Assembly: GCA_028023455.1 (NCBI GenBank)
Contig: JAQFVV010006208.1
Location: 5,814,963-5,878,962 of the forward strand
Direction of reading: 5' to 3'
Length of the DNA stretch: 64,000 nucleotides
DNA from: Epiperipatus broadwayi
Lineage: Eukaryota; Onychophora; Udeonychophora; Euonychophora; Peripatidae
The position numbers were made by a program, and so were the translations under genes. Shown here piece by piece: positions 11,330 to 22,375 of this stretch. The notes under the pieces are model-generated. The model had not been told where the DNA came from. It saw only the letters and a program-made list of their open reading frames with translations, and made no database searches. Each line of letters starts with the position of its first letter. The first letter of the stretch is position 1.

Positions 11330-11520
11330 TTCTTTTTAAATTCATATAAGTAAAGATATAATAAAAGACAAATGATCCCCAAGATGCATTTCGTGCTGAA
11401 CCAGCACTCATCAGTTGGCCCAGGTCACTATCTCTCATATATACCTTTATATGTGTATTAGATGTATATGATAGATTGGATAGATTAAGTTTAATATAGA
11501 TAATATACTTAGATTTAAAT
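11330..11520 (-). mobile_element. Family D-like fragment with intact hammerhead
   Basis: Shares AATTCATATAA, ATAAAAGACAAATGA and the hammerhead module with the family D copy at 32925. It abuts a family B arm at about 11515. Confidence 0.7.
11372..11430 (-). ncRNA. Hammerhead ribozyme, best-preserved B/C/D module
   Basis: Minus strand: stem I CCAA, CTGATGA (complement of 11408-11414), stem II GTGCT/AGCAC with loop GGTTC, GAAA (complement of 11389-11392), palindromic minimal stem III ATGCAT, cleavage triplet AUC, then TTGG closing stem I, with GATC further out. Every conserved hammerhead base is present and stem II pairs fully. The very short stem III is the form known from Penelope-like elements and animal retrozymes. 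Confidence 0.85.
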
Positions 11521-11910
11521 ATTACACATTCATCCTGTATTCTGCCAATCCCTCGTCTGTATAATTAAACGGACATATTTTAAGGTCTTATGCGTGAGGG
11601 ATCACATTGACTTTAAGATCAACATGTGTATGACAATAATTGTGGCATCAACAAGGGCTTTGAGCATTCCATCCTCAGATTTTCAATGATATGGATGGCT
11701 GAAGAGTTGGAGAGTGGAGAAGATTAAAGCTTGTCCATTAAAGTTTAAAAGTTTGCTATCTTAATATAAACTGAGCATTGATTGTATATATGTGTAGGAG
11801 ATGGTGATCTGGACCAATGTATGTGGTTATGTGTATCAATTGTATATGATAGATTGGATAGATGTAGAGAATTTGAAAGTTCGAGTTCAAGTCCCTTATA
11901 ACTATATAGT
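11515..11910 (+). mobile_element. Family B arm, ribozyme deleted
   Basis: Runs from the foldback centre outward: CAATCCCTCGTCTGTATAAT, GTGAGGGATCACATTGACTT, TCAATGATATGGATGGCTGA, TTGCTATCTTAATATAAACT. At 11815 the sequence passes from GGACCAA straight to TGTATGTGGTTATG, so the hammerhead core has been cleanly lost, as in the copy at 4456. Confidence 0.75.
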
Positions 11911-11971
11911 TTTAGGAATTTATAAATTAAACTATTATTGTTTACGTTATTATTATTATTCTTTTTTCCCC

Positions 11972-12075
11972 CATATGTCATAGCATCGGCAGGGAGGCAA
12001 ACCTGCAACAACCGTCTGCAATCAACTGCTTGCTTGCAAGGCAGCTGCGCTGACCTCTCAGCTAACAACACTTGC
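11972..12075 (-). mobile_element. tRNA-derived SINE, long subfamily
   Basis: Minus strand carries AGCTGAGAGGTCAGCGCAG, GCCTTGCAAGCAAGCAG and the extra ATTGCAGACGG segment before the degraded B box. The 3' end GATGCTATGACATATG is followed by the tail, read as a T run on the plus strand. Confidence 0.8.
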
Positions 12076-12242
12076 TTAACAATGGTCAAACATAAATGTT
12101 TCCATAATGTTGTTTTTCAATAATTAATAATGATTCCAACTCAATTGAAATAAAACAACTATATAAAAAAATTAATGTTTTCTTTATTATTGAACCGGTT
12201 TTCACCCTATATTAGGGCATTTTCATAATACACTTTTCTAAT

Positions 12243-12400
12243 ACAATCACATACGATGCACTATGGCTTCTCCTTTATCGAAGTCAGAAATCTCTCAGCC
12301 ACTATGCCCTAGAAACCTGTAGCCACATTTGATGTGATGTGATGTGATGTATTATGGCTTCTCCTTAAACGAAGTCAAGAATATCTAGCGTTCATTTTAT
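12243..12400 (-). repeat. LINE 3' UTR-like module with GATGT repeats
   Basis: CTATGGCTTCTCCTTTATCG and GCCACTATGCCC match 2822-2905, next to the zinc-knuckle LINE. A GATGT microsatellite follows and the module starts again at 12349. Probably a truncated LINE 3' end; no coding part remains. Confidence 0.45.
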
Positions 12401-12689
12401 ATAATCATATACCCTATTTACATATATATTCTCCCCCTCGCCCTTTTTTATACATATATTATACATCATAAATTATATTTTGCTTTACATTAACTCCGTT
12501 AAATTAATTATATACACATATTTTATACACGAAAGTAAATTATATATCATTTCTCATATATTTCTATTAGCCATGCCTTCAAATATAACCTTATTTATTT
12601 ATAGTTAATTAATTATTTACATTAAATAATTATATATATATTAATTTAAAAAACAAATCTACCATATATTAAATTTTCCAATTATCCTT

Positions 12690-13740
12690 TAATGCCTATT
12701 TACTACTCAACTTTGCAGGGTTCTTTAATTAAATTAACATATTTACTCATATTCTCTTGAATGTATACTATTTCATAATATTTCCCTCTATCATAATCTT
12801 TAACATATTTTATAATTTTCATATCATTAATACATCTCATCCTATAACCAGTATTCAAATAATGAACATATAGTTCTGAATTCATATCCTTCCTATCAAT
12901 AGCCCTATTATTCTCCTTTCCCCTTTCTATTGCAGTTTTCGCCTGTTTGACCTATATATATCTTATTACAACTCCTACAATTATTTTGTATACCAATCCT
13001 ATTTTAATTTTTTTATTATTCTCTCTCTTCACATTTTATATCTATTTTTCCAATGATTTACTATTTTCCAAGCAATTCTTATATTCTCATTCAACTTCCC
13101 TTTTCTTAAAATTTTATATACATCTTTATAATAAAGTACTGATATCCATTTATTATTGATCCATCCATCTTTATTTCTATCCCCCCTCCCCATAATTTAC
13201 TTTATCTTTACTTTTATTATTCAAAACTTCTAATATCTTTTTTATTATATCTCATCTTCACATAATCCTTTTCTATATTCATTTTTTGTTCAATAGATTT
13301 CTTATTTATTGTAATTCTATCATTCTTTATTTTAAACTTCTTTAAAACTGACATCTTCTACAACTAAGGTTGGTACAAACTAGGATCAATTATTCCTCTA
13401 ATTTCAACATCTTTATTATACTGTTTCATCTCTATTTCATTTTCCTTATTTCTATTTAATATAGTTTCACTTCTATTTCATTTTCTTTATTTCTATTCAA
13501 ATAAATATCCAAATATTTTATACCATTTTCTTCTTTTTCCATTGTAAACTTAATTTTATTTATATTATCATTCAATTCATTAAATATTTTTAATACATTC
13601 CTACTATTTCCAATTACAATTATATCATCCACATACCTATAATATTTAATTATTTCTTTATTTTTTATTTATTTTCCTACTATCTTTTCTTCCGCATTAT
13701 TTATATAGTTATTATTATGTCAAATCAATGCCAATTTGAT
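12690..13740 (-). pseudogene. Penelope-like element, RT plus GIY-YIG remnant
   Basis: Penelope-like elements are retrotransposons with a telomerase-related reverse transcriptase and usually a GIY-YIG endonuclease. On the minus strand the RT motif YRYVDDIIVIG is readable (YVDD = complement of 13624-13635), followed by KIKFTMEKEENG and KYLDIYLNR, the family's usual arrangement. About 650 nt further on, CRSCNKIYIGQTGENCN appears (C-x2-C at 12968-12979, YIGQTG at 12941-12958), which is the GIY-YIG catalytic start with its Cys pair. The remaining endonuclease is the open frame 12885-12703 (HYLNTGYRM...KYYEIVYI). Many stops and frameshifts make it a dead copy; the N-terminal half of the RT is not recognised. 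Confidence 0.85.
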
Positions 13741-15150
13741 ATTATGAAAGCCATTCAGACCTTCATAAAATTTTCAAAGTAATTAATCTGATTAGATAAA
13801 GAGAAATATGAATTCAATGTTAATGGATGAAGCACTAGTGTGGCTAATCGAGACCGCCAATCACTATTAGTCAATAAGTAGGTCTCTGATTATTATTAGT
13901 TAGAAAATAAATATCCCAGGTTGTATAGTTGGTCATGAATACTGATGTCTTGACTTAAAAATAAAAATTGTAACATGGTGTAGCCATTATCATCGGTAAG
14001 AAAAATAGAACACTTTTAAGCCAATAAACATCACATGATCACCATTTTATCAAAAAAATAGTGATGTTCATTTAATCATCAGGATGTACTCTTGGACAAT
14101 TTAGACGCATGATTATAGTGGTGGTCCAAAGATTTCAAAAGCACAAATCAATGATTTTGGAGCCTGGGGTAGTTGAGTACTTCCTGACACTGTATTTGAT
14201 AAATTATATAAATTTTACATTTAAGTATTGAAGTGATATATTGATTTAAAAAAAGTTATTAATAGTGGTAGGCTGACTCTAGACTGCTCATGAATACAGA
14301 CATGATATTACTTAATTTTAAATAGAAGTTCATTACTCCTAGTAGGCTTCAACAAAAAGGTTTCAATGTATAATGGTCAGCATGTAGGTGACATGACTAT
14401 GGCCGGGTTTTGAAACTTGGGAACTGTTTCAGATTATAAACAGAAAATATTTTTTTTATTTCAAATAATATAGCTAGTTCACTAAAATGTGAAAGTATCG
14501 AGCTAAAATGAAGACAAAAAGCCATAAACTGATACCAATTGCACATTGTATAAACTGATGAATAATTCTTTCTCTTTGAAGTTTTATTGGAGAAACCCTT
14601 TGCCCCACAATGAGATGTTTTTTTTAAAAATGTATAATAATTCCTTTACTTTTACTTTCAAAATTGGACTTTATTCACACTCAAACAGATTTGCAAAATA
14701 TACATATCAATTACAAAATTTCAATCATAATACATAACACAACGATAGAATTACATAAAAGCAACATTGAGTATTTCTATTACATTTTTTAAATTACAGT
14801 TTTCTCTGTTAATAACATATTAAATTCAGTTTTCCCTCTATGGGTCATATCAACTGTCTAGTCTAAATTTTATTATAAACCATTCAATTAAATTCTGATC
14901 CATATAATCATCCTCTCTCTGGATGAACAAATTTCAATTTATACATAATTTGTTTTAAGCTTATCAAAATTGAACTTTTACTTCCACTTATAACATGGCT
15001 GTTCAATTTATCAAGACTAAATCATAGGTGTAACCTATTTCTTACATCTGAGTAACTTCAAACCACAACACATATTAACGACCATGTTTGGTCTGTCAAT
15101 CCTCTGGCAGAATTTTTTATCGTCAGCTTTAAATTGTTGTAGTGATTCCA
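13741..15150. other. Intron sequence with one family A end
   Basis: Only a family A terminus is recognised (AATAAACATCACATGATCAC at about 14026). Short open frames near 14546 have no protein character. Confidence 0.45.
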
Positions 15151-15153
15151 AAA

Positions 15154-15505
15154 TCATTTTAATGGATCAATGTCCATACCTTTTTCAAAAATCAGTCTAT
15201 TCCTGAGAATCCAAATACTAAAATTAATAAACGTTGCAAGTCTAATCCACCCAAAATATCTTTTCTTGAATGCCTTAATTAAATCCACAGAGGCAGTCTC
15301 TTTGTTTGCAATGAAAGACTTTAAAATGTTGCGCAAATTAATCCATGTTTCACATTCTTTCAATATATGTTCCACTGTTTCCTCTCGTTTTTTACACATT
15401 GAACAGATAGAGTCCATACCATAGCTTCATCGATAGTGCAAGAAGGCAGCCATAGGCAAGGTCCTGGGGTTGACCTTGATGAGAAGATCAACTAATCTAG
15501 GCTCC
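15154..15505 (-). pseudogene. LINE ORF2 C-terminal fragment, zf-RVT type
   Basis: On the minus strand the open frame 15417-15154 reads MDSICSMCKKREETVEHILK followed by ECETW, the C-x2-C...H-x4-C zinc-binding signature (zf-RVT) found at the end of many LINE reverse transcriptases. The frame continues upstream past one stop (LPMAAFLHYR) as expected for this domain. The RT core is absent. It differs from the 2912 knuckle, so at least two knuckle-bearing LINE families exist here. Confidence 0.7.
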
Positions 15506-15509
15506 AATT

Positions 15510-15890
15510 TTAGTCGCTTAGTCAACCTCGAGAACCTTAGAATTCCTATTGGAAGTATATTTTTAATTCCTTTACTTTTAAGGAGATGAAAAAGATTGAT
15601 ATCATGGGATGCTTTCTGACTAAGAAATTAATGTTGATACATACAGTTAGTATAGCTATATATGCATTACCATTTATGAAGAAAAGCAATTAATAACGCA
15701 TTTAGTGAAATTGAGACTCATTGCAAAGTGTTATCAATCTATGTCGCAGTGATTTTTGTTAATAAAAATTTAGTCATAATGTCTAATGCAGTCAAACCAT
15801 TTGTGTACATTAAGTTTCTATCATCACAATGAAATAATAAAATTACAATATATTAATTTATAAAAGGTTTATTTTGAAGTGAAATTAGAT
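15510..15890. other. Intron sequence, nothing recognised
   Basis: A+T-rich. Nothing supported beyond the LINE fragment to the left. Confidence 0.4.
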
Positions 15891-16260
15891 ATGCTAAATA
15901 TTTCCTCCACTCGTGAAATAATATTTCGGTAATGTAATATTCACTAAACCATTCTCACACAAAGTAGGGACTGTTTTCTGTCTGCTTTTAACAACTTGTG
16001 GAGGAATGTAATCGTAAACATATGTCCAAAGACATGTGAAAAAAATCTATAATCCCCAAGATGTACATTTTATGCTGAATCAGTACTCATCAGTTGGTCC
16101 AGACCAAAATCATTGTTTAGTATATACATACAGATAGCAAATTACTATAGTTTTATTGGTGTCAAATTTGCTGCTCTCACAACTATGACACAAATCATTT
16201 AATGAAAGTATATTAATAAATTTTTATTAGTTATTCATTAGACTAGAGATTATCTAATAA
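15890..16260 (-). mobile_element. Family C unit with decayed hammerhead
   Basis: Begins near ATATTTCGGTAATGTAATAT, includes CACACAAAGTAGGGACTG and CTTGTGGAGGAATGTAATCG, and ends with TTTTTATTAGTTATTCATTA. The hammerhead at about 16060-16110 (minus) keeps CTGATGA but has lost the G of GAAA. Confidence 0.7.
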
Positions 16261-16264
16261 TGGA

Positions 16265-16560
16265 TAATTATAAAGGATTTGAACACAGACTTTCAAACTC
16301 CCTTTAATCATCGACTCTATCTCATATAACCTATACACATAACCACACATGTGAAAAGATAAATGATCTCCAATGTATATAAATTCATGCTGAACCAGTA
16401 TTCATCAGTTGTCCACATCATCATCTCCCACACACACATATATAATCAGTGCTCAGTTTATATTAAGATAGCAAATCTTCAAACTTTAATGGACAGGCTT
16501 CAGTCTACTCCCCCCTCTAACTCTCCAGCTGATGCTGGAACACCCAAATAATGAATAATA
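16265..16560 (-). mobile_element. Family B arm with decayed hammerhead
   Basis: Starts AAGGATTTGAACACAGACTT; contains CACACACACATATATAATCA and CTTCAAACTTTAATGGACAG. The ribozyme at about 16365-16420 (minus) reads CTGATGA but GAAT in place of GAAA. Confidence 0.75.
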
Positions 16561-17370
16561 TTTTTGTAATGTATCTCTAGTCTAATGAATGACCAAGAAA
16601 AATTATTATTATCTTCCACTCTTTCTCTCATATTGGAATTTTAAGTTAATCGTCAACATCCCATTTATAAACAATTATGGCTAGTTTAATTGCAGAAGCA
16701 ATTATAACATTCATAAATGATTAGTTTTAAAATCGCATTATATTAACGAATTGCTATTTTTAAATTAAATAATAAAAAGTTACAAAATACAGAGGGGAAA
16801 AAAAGGAAACAAAGATTTGAATCAGAATTACTGGGCATATACAGTGATTAAAGATGAAAATGAGTTGCACAAAGACATAATTCCATTAGCCTTAATTAGT
16901 GAAAGACCTGAACTAGGAGATGGCAGTTTCCATGGTGATCTGGCTCTTTATTAATCTATCATCAAGTCAAAGGAACTGAAGAGAATAATAACAAATGTTC
17001 TTAGTTATCTTTTATCTTGCAGAATTGCTTTTAATTTTGATGAGTAGAATATATATAAAGTTCCCTTTTTTTCCAATTATTAGAACCTTAAAAAAAGATT
17101 CTTTTATGACATTAAATCAAATAATATTCCTGGATTAGGTAGAACGATGCTGGATTTGAATGCTGATGAGCTCAGAAGTGCCCCATATTCTGTTAGCCCT
17201 ACATTTTTACAGAATCATTTAGGATATATAACATTACTAGAATATTACTTTTTTATACAAACATTTACTTATCAATCTTTTATTTTTTTATCCCCAAATT
17301 CTACCAAATTAGTAATATCTACTAAATTAGTAATATTTGAACACAAGCATAATGTAGACACTGAACTTTA
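16561..17370. other. Intron sequence, nothing recognised
   Basis: A+T-rich. The 74-codon open frame at 17147 has no recognisable domain. Confidence 0.45.
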
Positions 17371-17735
17371 GATGTAATTAGAGGGGATTTGAACACAGGC
17401 TTTTCAAGCTCCTTTCAACTATCCAATAATATTTGGCATCAATAAGGGTTTTGACCATTCCATCATCAGATTTTTAATAATATGGATGGCTGAAGAATTG
17501 GAGAAGATTGAAACCTGTCCACTAAAGTTTGGAGATTTGCTAGCTTAATATAAACTGGGCACTGATTATATGTATGTGTGGCAGATGATTGTCTGGACCA
17601 ATTGATGAGTGCTGCTGGTTCAGCACAAAATATCTATTGGAGATCATTTATCTTTTTCACATGTATGTGGTCATGTGTATCGGTTATATAAAATGGAGTG
17701 GATAGGTGAAGGGAACTTGAAAAGTCTGTTCAAAA
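17370..17735. mobile_element. Internally deleted family B foldback
   Basis: Left terminus GGGGATTTGAACACAGGCTT (17382) jumps after about 50 bp to the centre of the right arm (GGCATCAATAAGGGTTTTGA), then continues to the right end near GAAAAGTCTGTTCAAAACCC. The hammerhead at about 17590-17645 reads TTGATGA and has lost the G of GAAA. Confidence 0.75.
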
Positions 17736-18650
17736 CCCCTATCAAATTAATAAATAAATACGGACTGATTAAACGCTTGGGAGATCATTTGAAGTTCGAA
17801 TTCCAGAGGCGATCCAAATTCCCTTGCTTGGTTTGACGAGTTGAGAACGCACAACATTTTACAAAATCCCAGACAATTCATTAGAAAGGTGTCTTCAAAA
17901 GTATAAATAAACAGTATTTTAATTGGAGCATATATATATATATTTAGGTGTATTTTGAAATAGTAATCAGAAGAAACGTTGAATTTTGAAATGATATATT
18001 TTTAATTAAGTTTTATGAGAGACTCTTGTTTATTTAAAATATCTCTGCTTTTGTTTTGAGGCAGTTTTTGTACCTGTATGTAACCTGGACAATTAATTAC
18101 TTAAAGCTCCACTCAGGTGCTTGCCAGACTGTTGTTAGATTGCTTTAGGCTTTGCTACCCACTTTAGACCATAATATGAAATTACTTTTCGATAGAAAAA
18201 GTGAAAACATTTTGAGTGAAATTTAAATTAAAAATACTGTAGCGTTTCTCTTTCCCTCTTCTTTTTATTTTTTTATATGTAGTAGAAGAAAACATTCTGT
18301 ACGATACACATTTACCTGTCAAAAGAACTAATCTAAGAATAGTTTATTTATTTATAATATACTATATTTTTATAAGTCCGTACATAATAAATTGTTGCTT
18401 AAGAAAGCTATAATTTTATTATCTTTTTTTAAAAACATATATCAAAATTAATCTAAAATTTTATATATAATTATGAAACATTGCTATTAAATGAATTTAG
18501 TTTACGTGTAACTAAAAGAAAAGCATATGTATATGTAATATAAATTTATAAGATGTATATAATGTTCTGAGATTGCTAGTTGTAAAAAAAAAAAATCCCT
18601 CAGGTAGCTCATTCATTTCATTTTGCTTCCGAAATTTGAAGCAGACAGAT
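17736..18650. other. Intron sequence, nothing recognised
   Basis: A+T-rich. Nothing supported. Confidence 0.45.
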
Positions 18651-18729
18651 TGCTATTCATCATCATCTTTTTCAAACATTATCGATCCACTGCAGGATGA
18701 AGATCTCTCCAAGTTTAAGCAGTTTCTCT

Positions 18730-18995
18730 ATCTCTAGTCTCTTTTCTCCATATCAAATCAACAAACTTACTTATTTCATCCATCAATCTTACATGCGGTC
18801 TCTTTCGGGGTTTTGTACAATCTATTGCGATCTAATTTAAAACTTCAACCATCCATCTTGTATCGTTACTTCTCCACATCAAAACAGTAAATTTTCTTAC
18901 TTCATTCATCAATCTTATATGCGGTCTTTTTCTAGGTCTTGTACAATCTATTAAGATCTGGTTTAAAACTTCAACTGTCCATCTAGTATTTTCTC
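18730..18995 (-). repeat. Tandem duplication inside the LINE C-terminus
   Basis: The segment with CATCAATCTTACATGCGGTC (about 18781) recurs as CATCAATCTTATATGCGGTC (about 18907). Each unit encodes the same PRKRPH-like block in decayed form, so one domain segment is present twice. Confidence 0.7.
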
Positions 18996-19409
18996 TTCTA
19001 GAAATACGTTCAACTCATCTCCATTTTGGTCTCTTAATTCTTTCAATGATATTGGTGAAATCTATTTTTTCTCTCATTCGTGTATTTCATTTTCTATCCA
19101 TTTTTGTTACTTTTAACATCATCTTTTCATACTTTGGTGAGTGACATGAAATCTCTGAATTGCTTTTTTTGATGTGTCCAAATTTCAGATCAATGAGTAA
19201 AAACTGATAAAACACATTTATTAAAAACCTTTTCAAACACACACACACATATCTTTCCTTTTAATATTAAATTATTCATACCAAAATCACTCAAACCAAG
19301 TTTAATCCTATGATTAATTTCATCTATTATGTTTCCATTATGTTAACTTCTTGTAATTCATCATTATTTTACTTGCCTGGGAAAATCCATTGAACAATAT
19401 TTTAGATCT

Positions 19410-19510
19410 ATTTTTTTTTTTCCATGTGTCAAAGGATCAGCGGGGAAGTGAACCCGGGATAACTGCTTGTAAGGCAGCTGTGCTAACAACTCAGCCACCA
19501 ATGCTTGACA
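19410..19510 (-). mobile_element. tRNA-derived SINE nested in the RTE-like copy
   Basis: Minus strand: GTCAAGCATTGGTGGCTGAG, GTTAGCACAGCTGCCTTACA, B box GGGTTCACTTCCC, GACACATGG and an A tail (T run at 19411). The LINE sequence continues on both sides. Confidence 0.85.
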
Positions 19511-20091
19511 ACCTATTTTTTTGCTTTCATCTCATAACTCTTGCAACATTTTCTGAAGCTATGAAGCATTATTTGCAAAAGTAACCATAACATTTGCAAA
19601 ATCTAGATGACTTAAATAATCTCCATTTATTTTTCTTAGCTTTTCATTTTAATGCACAAAATACTTCTTGTAAAACTAATCATCCTGCCATATCAATGTT
19701 AATCTTTTTAGCTGTTTCATTTTGACAAATATTCTTCAGAATATGACAATAATCTATATCTTGATGATCCAATGCTTTAATCACTGTAGAAATGCGTTAA
19801 AAATCAAATGCTTTTTCATAATCTTCAAATCCAAAACATAATGGCAACTCATGTTTATTGCTTCTTTTTATAACTTCTTTCAATATTTGGATGTGCACTG
19901 TGCTAAAACCATTTTTAAATCCAGCTTCTTTTTTTTGATTTATTAAAATCCAAAGTTTGCTATAGACTAATTATATTTATTTTGATAAAAAATGTGTACC
20001 GACCTGATAAAAGACTGATAAGCTTGTAATTTCTAATATATTCTTTATCACCTATTTTAAATATTAACATTATGACCGCATTCTTTCAATC

Positions 20092-20587
20092 ATCTAGTAC
20101 AGGGGTGGGCAAGCTTAAAAGTAGCATGATCGACTTTTATATTTATTATCTATCGGCCGATCGACTTTTTGGGTAAATAAAGGAATAAATACTATCGTAA
20201 AAAATTTAAATTTTGTTTATTGATTATTATTAATTATATATATTTGCTACATTGACAGAAATAAGTTTTTTAAAGATTGGTTGGAAAAATTCCTACAATT
20301 GCTGTAAACTAAAAAACTTAAACTATCTTTGATTAAATATATCATTTTTATTGATAGGATGTAGAATCTAGAATCTTAGCGGAGGTGATAATTAATTAAT
20401 GAGTGAAACAACACGCACACAGAAAGAGTGGTGTCTAACCATCGGTCAACTCATTTGTGGAATTATAAATATAAATGTAAAAATAAAAAGACTCGGAATT
20501 CAGGCAACAGTAATCTGATGGCAGAAACGTCTGCAATCGACTGTCAAGCTGTGCGTGATCGACTGTTTGCCCACTCCTGATCTGATA
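20092..20587. mobile_element. hAT-type MITE with 8-bp target duplication
   Basis: Element 20100-20579 starts CAGGGGTGGGCAAGCTT and ends CTGTTTGCCCACTCCTG, the TIR type of hAT transposons (SPIN/Charlie-like CAGGGGTGGGCAA). It is flanked by ATCTAGTA (20092-20099) and ATCTGATA (20580-20587), an 8-bp duplication with two later changes. No transposase is encoded in its 480 bp, so it is non-autonomous. Confidence 0.85.
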
Positions 20588-21084
20588 CATCCAAATCATT
20601 TAGACATTTGATATATAACTTTGCCTAACAATTTTTATATCTCTTTATTTGCTTTTTTTAAGATATCGATAACAAAGTCCATCATTTTTTGGAGCTTTTC
20701 AGAGGTTTAATTGCAAGTCTCATTTCTTCATTTATTACACTGGACAATTCAGAAGATGTAGTAATTGCAGGGAATAATTTATTTTCTTGTTCTTTATAGA
20801 ACTCTTCCATGCATTTCATGATGTGATTTCTTTTTTTTTTTTAGTAATAATTCCATCTCTTCTTATTGCAGAAATAGGTTACCTACCAATATTCAAATAT
20901 TATTGTATATTTATGAGACTTTTATTCTTTTCTATAGCCTTCTTTGATAATTTACAATCATATTTTTTTATATCATTATTAACTGTTTTTCATACTATTT
21001 TATAAAATCATAGATATTCATTTCTTCTTAGTTTATCAGTTTTGCATGTTTTCATATTTTTTCTTTTCTTCATATATTGTCTCA

Positions 21085-21330
21085 TCTGTAATCAATGGAT
21101 GTCAGAAGGCTTGTGCATAAAATCCATATCTAGTGCCTACTCATCCAATATCCCCAGACTAGTTTCTGGCTTGTGGCCATCATCAGTGAGAAGCCTTGGA
21201 TCTGAGAGCACTGCACCTAGATCTTAATATATATAATGCAACCCTACTGTATGTAAGTTTTGCCTGTTTTAATAACAGTTATGAGCAAGCATAAGAAATG
21301 ATAATCATGTGATGTTTAGTGGTTTAATAC
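21085..21330 (-). mobile_element. Family A repeat nested in the RTE-like copy
   Basis: TAATCAATGGATGTCAGAAG to GTGATGTTTAGTGGTTTAAT, with the extra segment GGATCTGAGAGCACTGCACC also present in the 42225 copy. Carries the best family A ribozyme. Confidence 0.8.
21144..21200 (-). ncRNA. Hammerhead ribozyme, best-preserved family A copy
   Basis: Minus strand, in order: outer stem I TCCAA (complement of 21196-21200), internal loop, inner stem I ending CTCA, CTGATGA (complement of 21180-21186), stem II TGGC/GCCA with loop CACAA, GAAAC (complement of 21162-21166), palindromic stem III ACTAGT, cleavage triplet GUC, inner stem I TGGGG, internal loop, TTGGA (complement of 21144-21148). All core bases are canonical, and stem II covaries with other copies (GC here, AT at the second pair in the 510 and 42386 copies). 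Confidence 0.85.
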
Positions 21331-22090
21331 CAATCTTGCCTAATAAGATAGGGATGGGTACAAGCCATCTTTGTAGCAATTCTTAATAGTATATTAGTTA
21401 ACTTCTTATTAATTTTATTTGAACCAGAATCATCTTTAAAATCTGTTAATATTTTAAAGTGATTTGCAAGTTCTAATTTAAATTCATTGGAATGTTTTGA
21501 AAGATTAGAAATATCAACTGTGAATATTGTATTTCTTAATCATTTTTGTTTCTCTAGTTTTGCATTAACACATAATTTACATCTTACTAATCGATGATCA
21601 CTCATTGTGTTAAAACATTTTTTGTTAACCAAAATATATTCTAATTCTTCTATGGTTTTATTTGGATATTTTTATGACCATTTCAATTTAGAATTTTTCT
21701 CAAAGAAAGAATTTATAATATACAGTTGTTTCTTTTTTCAGTGAATTCCACAAATCCATGCCCTCTCTCATTTCTATCACTAAAACCAAATTTACCCCCA
21801 ATATTTTCATCTTTTACTTATTTATCAATTGTTTGATTAAAGTGTACCATGATGATTTTAAAACATGGTTTGATATGATCAAAAACATTTTGTACATCTA
21901 TATAAACATAATCTACTTATTCATCACAGTGATAACTTGTTGGGTGTAAATCTAAATTATCTGCATTTGGTATCTTCCATCTGTCTAGTACACTATCGAT
22001 CTTTACACCACTTCTTGTTATAATAAGTTCCACCCACTTATGCTTCCAATATGTGTGCCTTTATAATAAAGTATATGTCCTCTTTTTTAA

Positions 22091-22375
22091 TCAATTGTCT
22101 TTTAGCTTCACAAAGTCCAATGCATCATTTAATTGTCGGTAGTTTTTCCAATTTTTGCAATCTTCCTTTACTTGAAAGTGATCTGCAGTTGAAAATACGT
22201 AAATAAAATTGTTGTATTCAAATAGAAACCTGGATTCACAATCAGAGAATTCTAGGCATTTTTTGCTTTCAGCAATCAACTGCTGTTTCTGCTGGCAACT
22301 ATACAGCATCTTGCAAATAAAGAGCACAATTTAGTTTTGTCATGATTGTGAATGTAAAAAAAAAAAAAAAAAAAA
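22091..22375 (+). other. Poly-A tract with upstream AATAAA
   Basis: AATAAA near 22316 is followed about 35 bp later by a run of more than 15 A. This might be the end of a small retrocopy, but no target duplication or coding content is seen. The minus-strand open frame here has no known domain. Confidence 0.3.

Larger units (their letters stand above)
18655..22080 (-). pseudogene. Old RTE-like LINE copy with nested inserts
   Basis: The minus-strand order matches the better copies at 35757 and 48768. The 3' end (complement of ATCATCATC at 18659) is followed upstream by decayed versions of the C-terminal region with its CKRPRKRPHVRWMDE-like block, the post-RT region, and an endonuclease portion with SDHRLVRCKLCVNAK (complement of about 21552-21597), the conserved SDHR motif of LINE apurinic endonucleases. 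Inserted inside are a SINE (19410-19510), a hAT MITE (20100-20579) and a family A repeat (21085-21330). About 115 bp of the C-terminal region is duplicated in tandem. Many stops; not functional. Confidence 0.75.

Noticed and set aside
17462-17475. CTGATGA on the minus strand as another hammerhead
   Set aside because: This CTGATGATGGAATG segment belongs to the central part of family B and has no GAAA at a proper distance.
22091-22375. Second processed retrocopy
   Set aside because: AATAAA and an A run are present, but there are no flanking repeats, no coding character, and the spacing is long.
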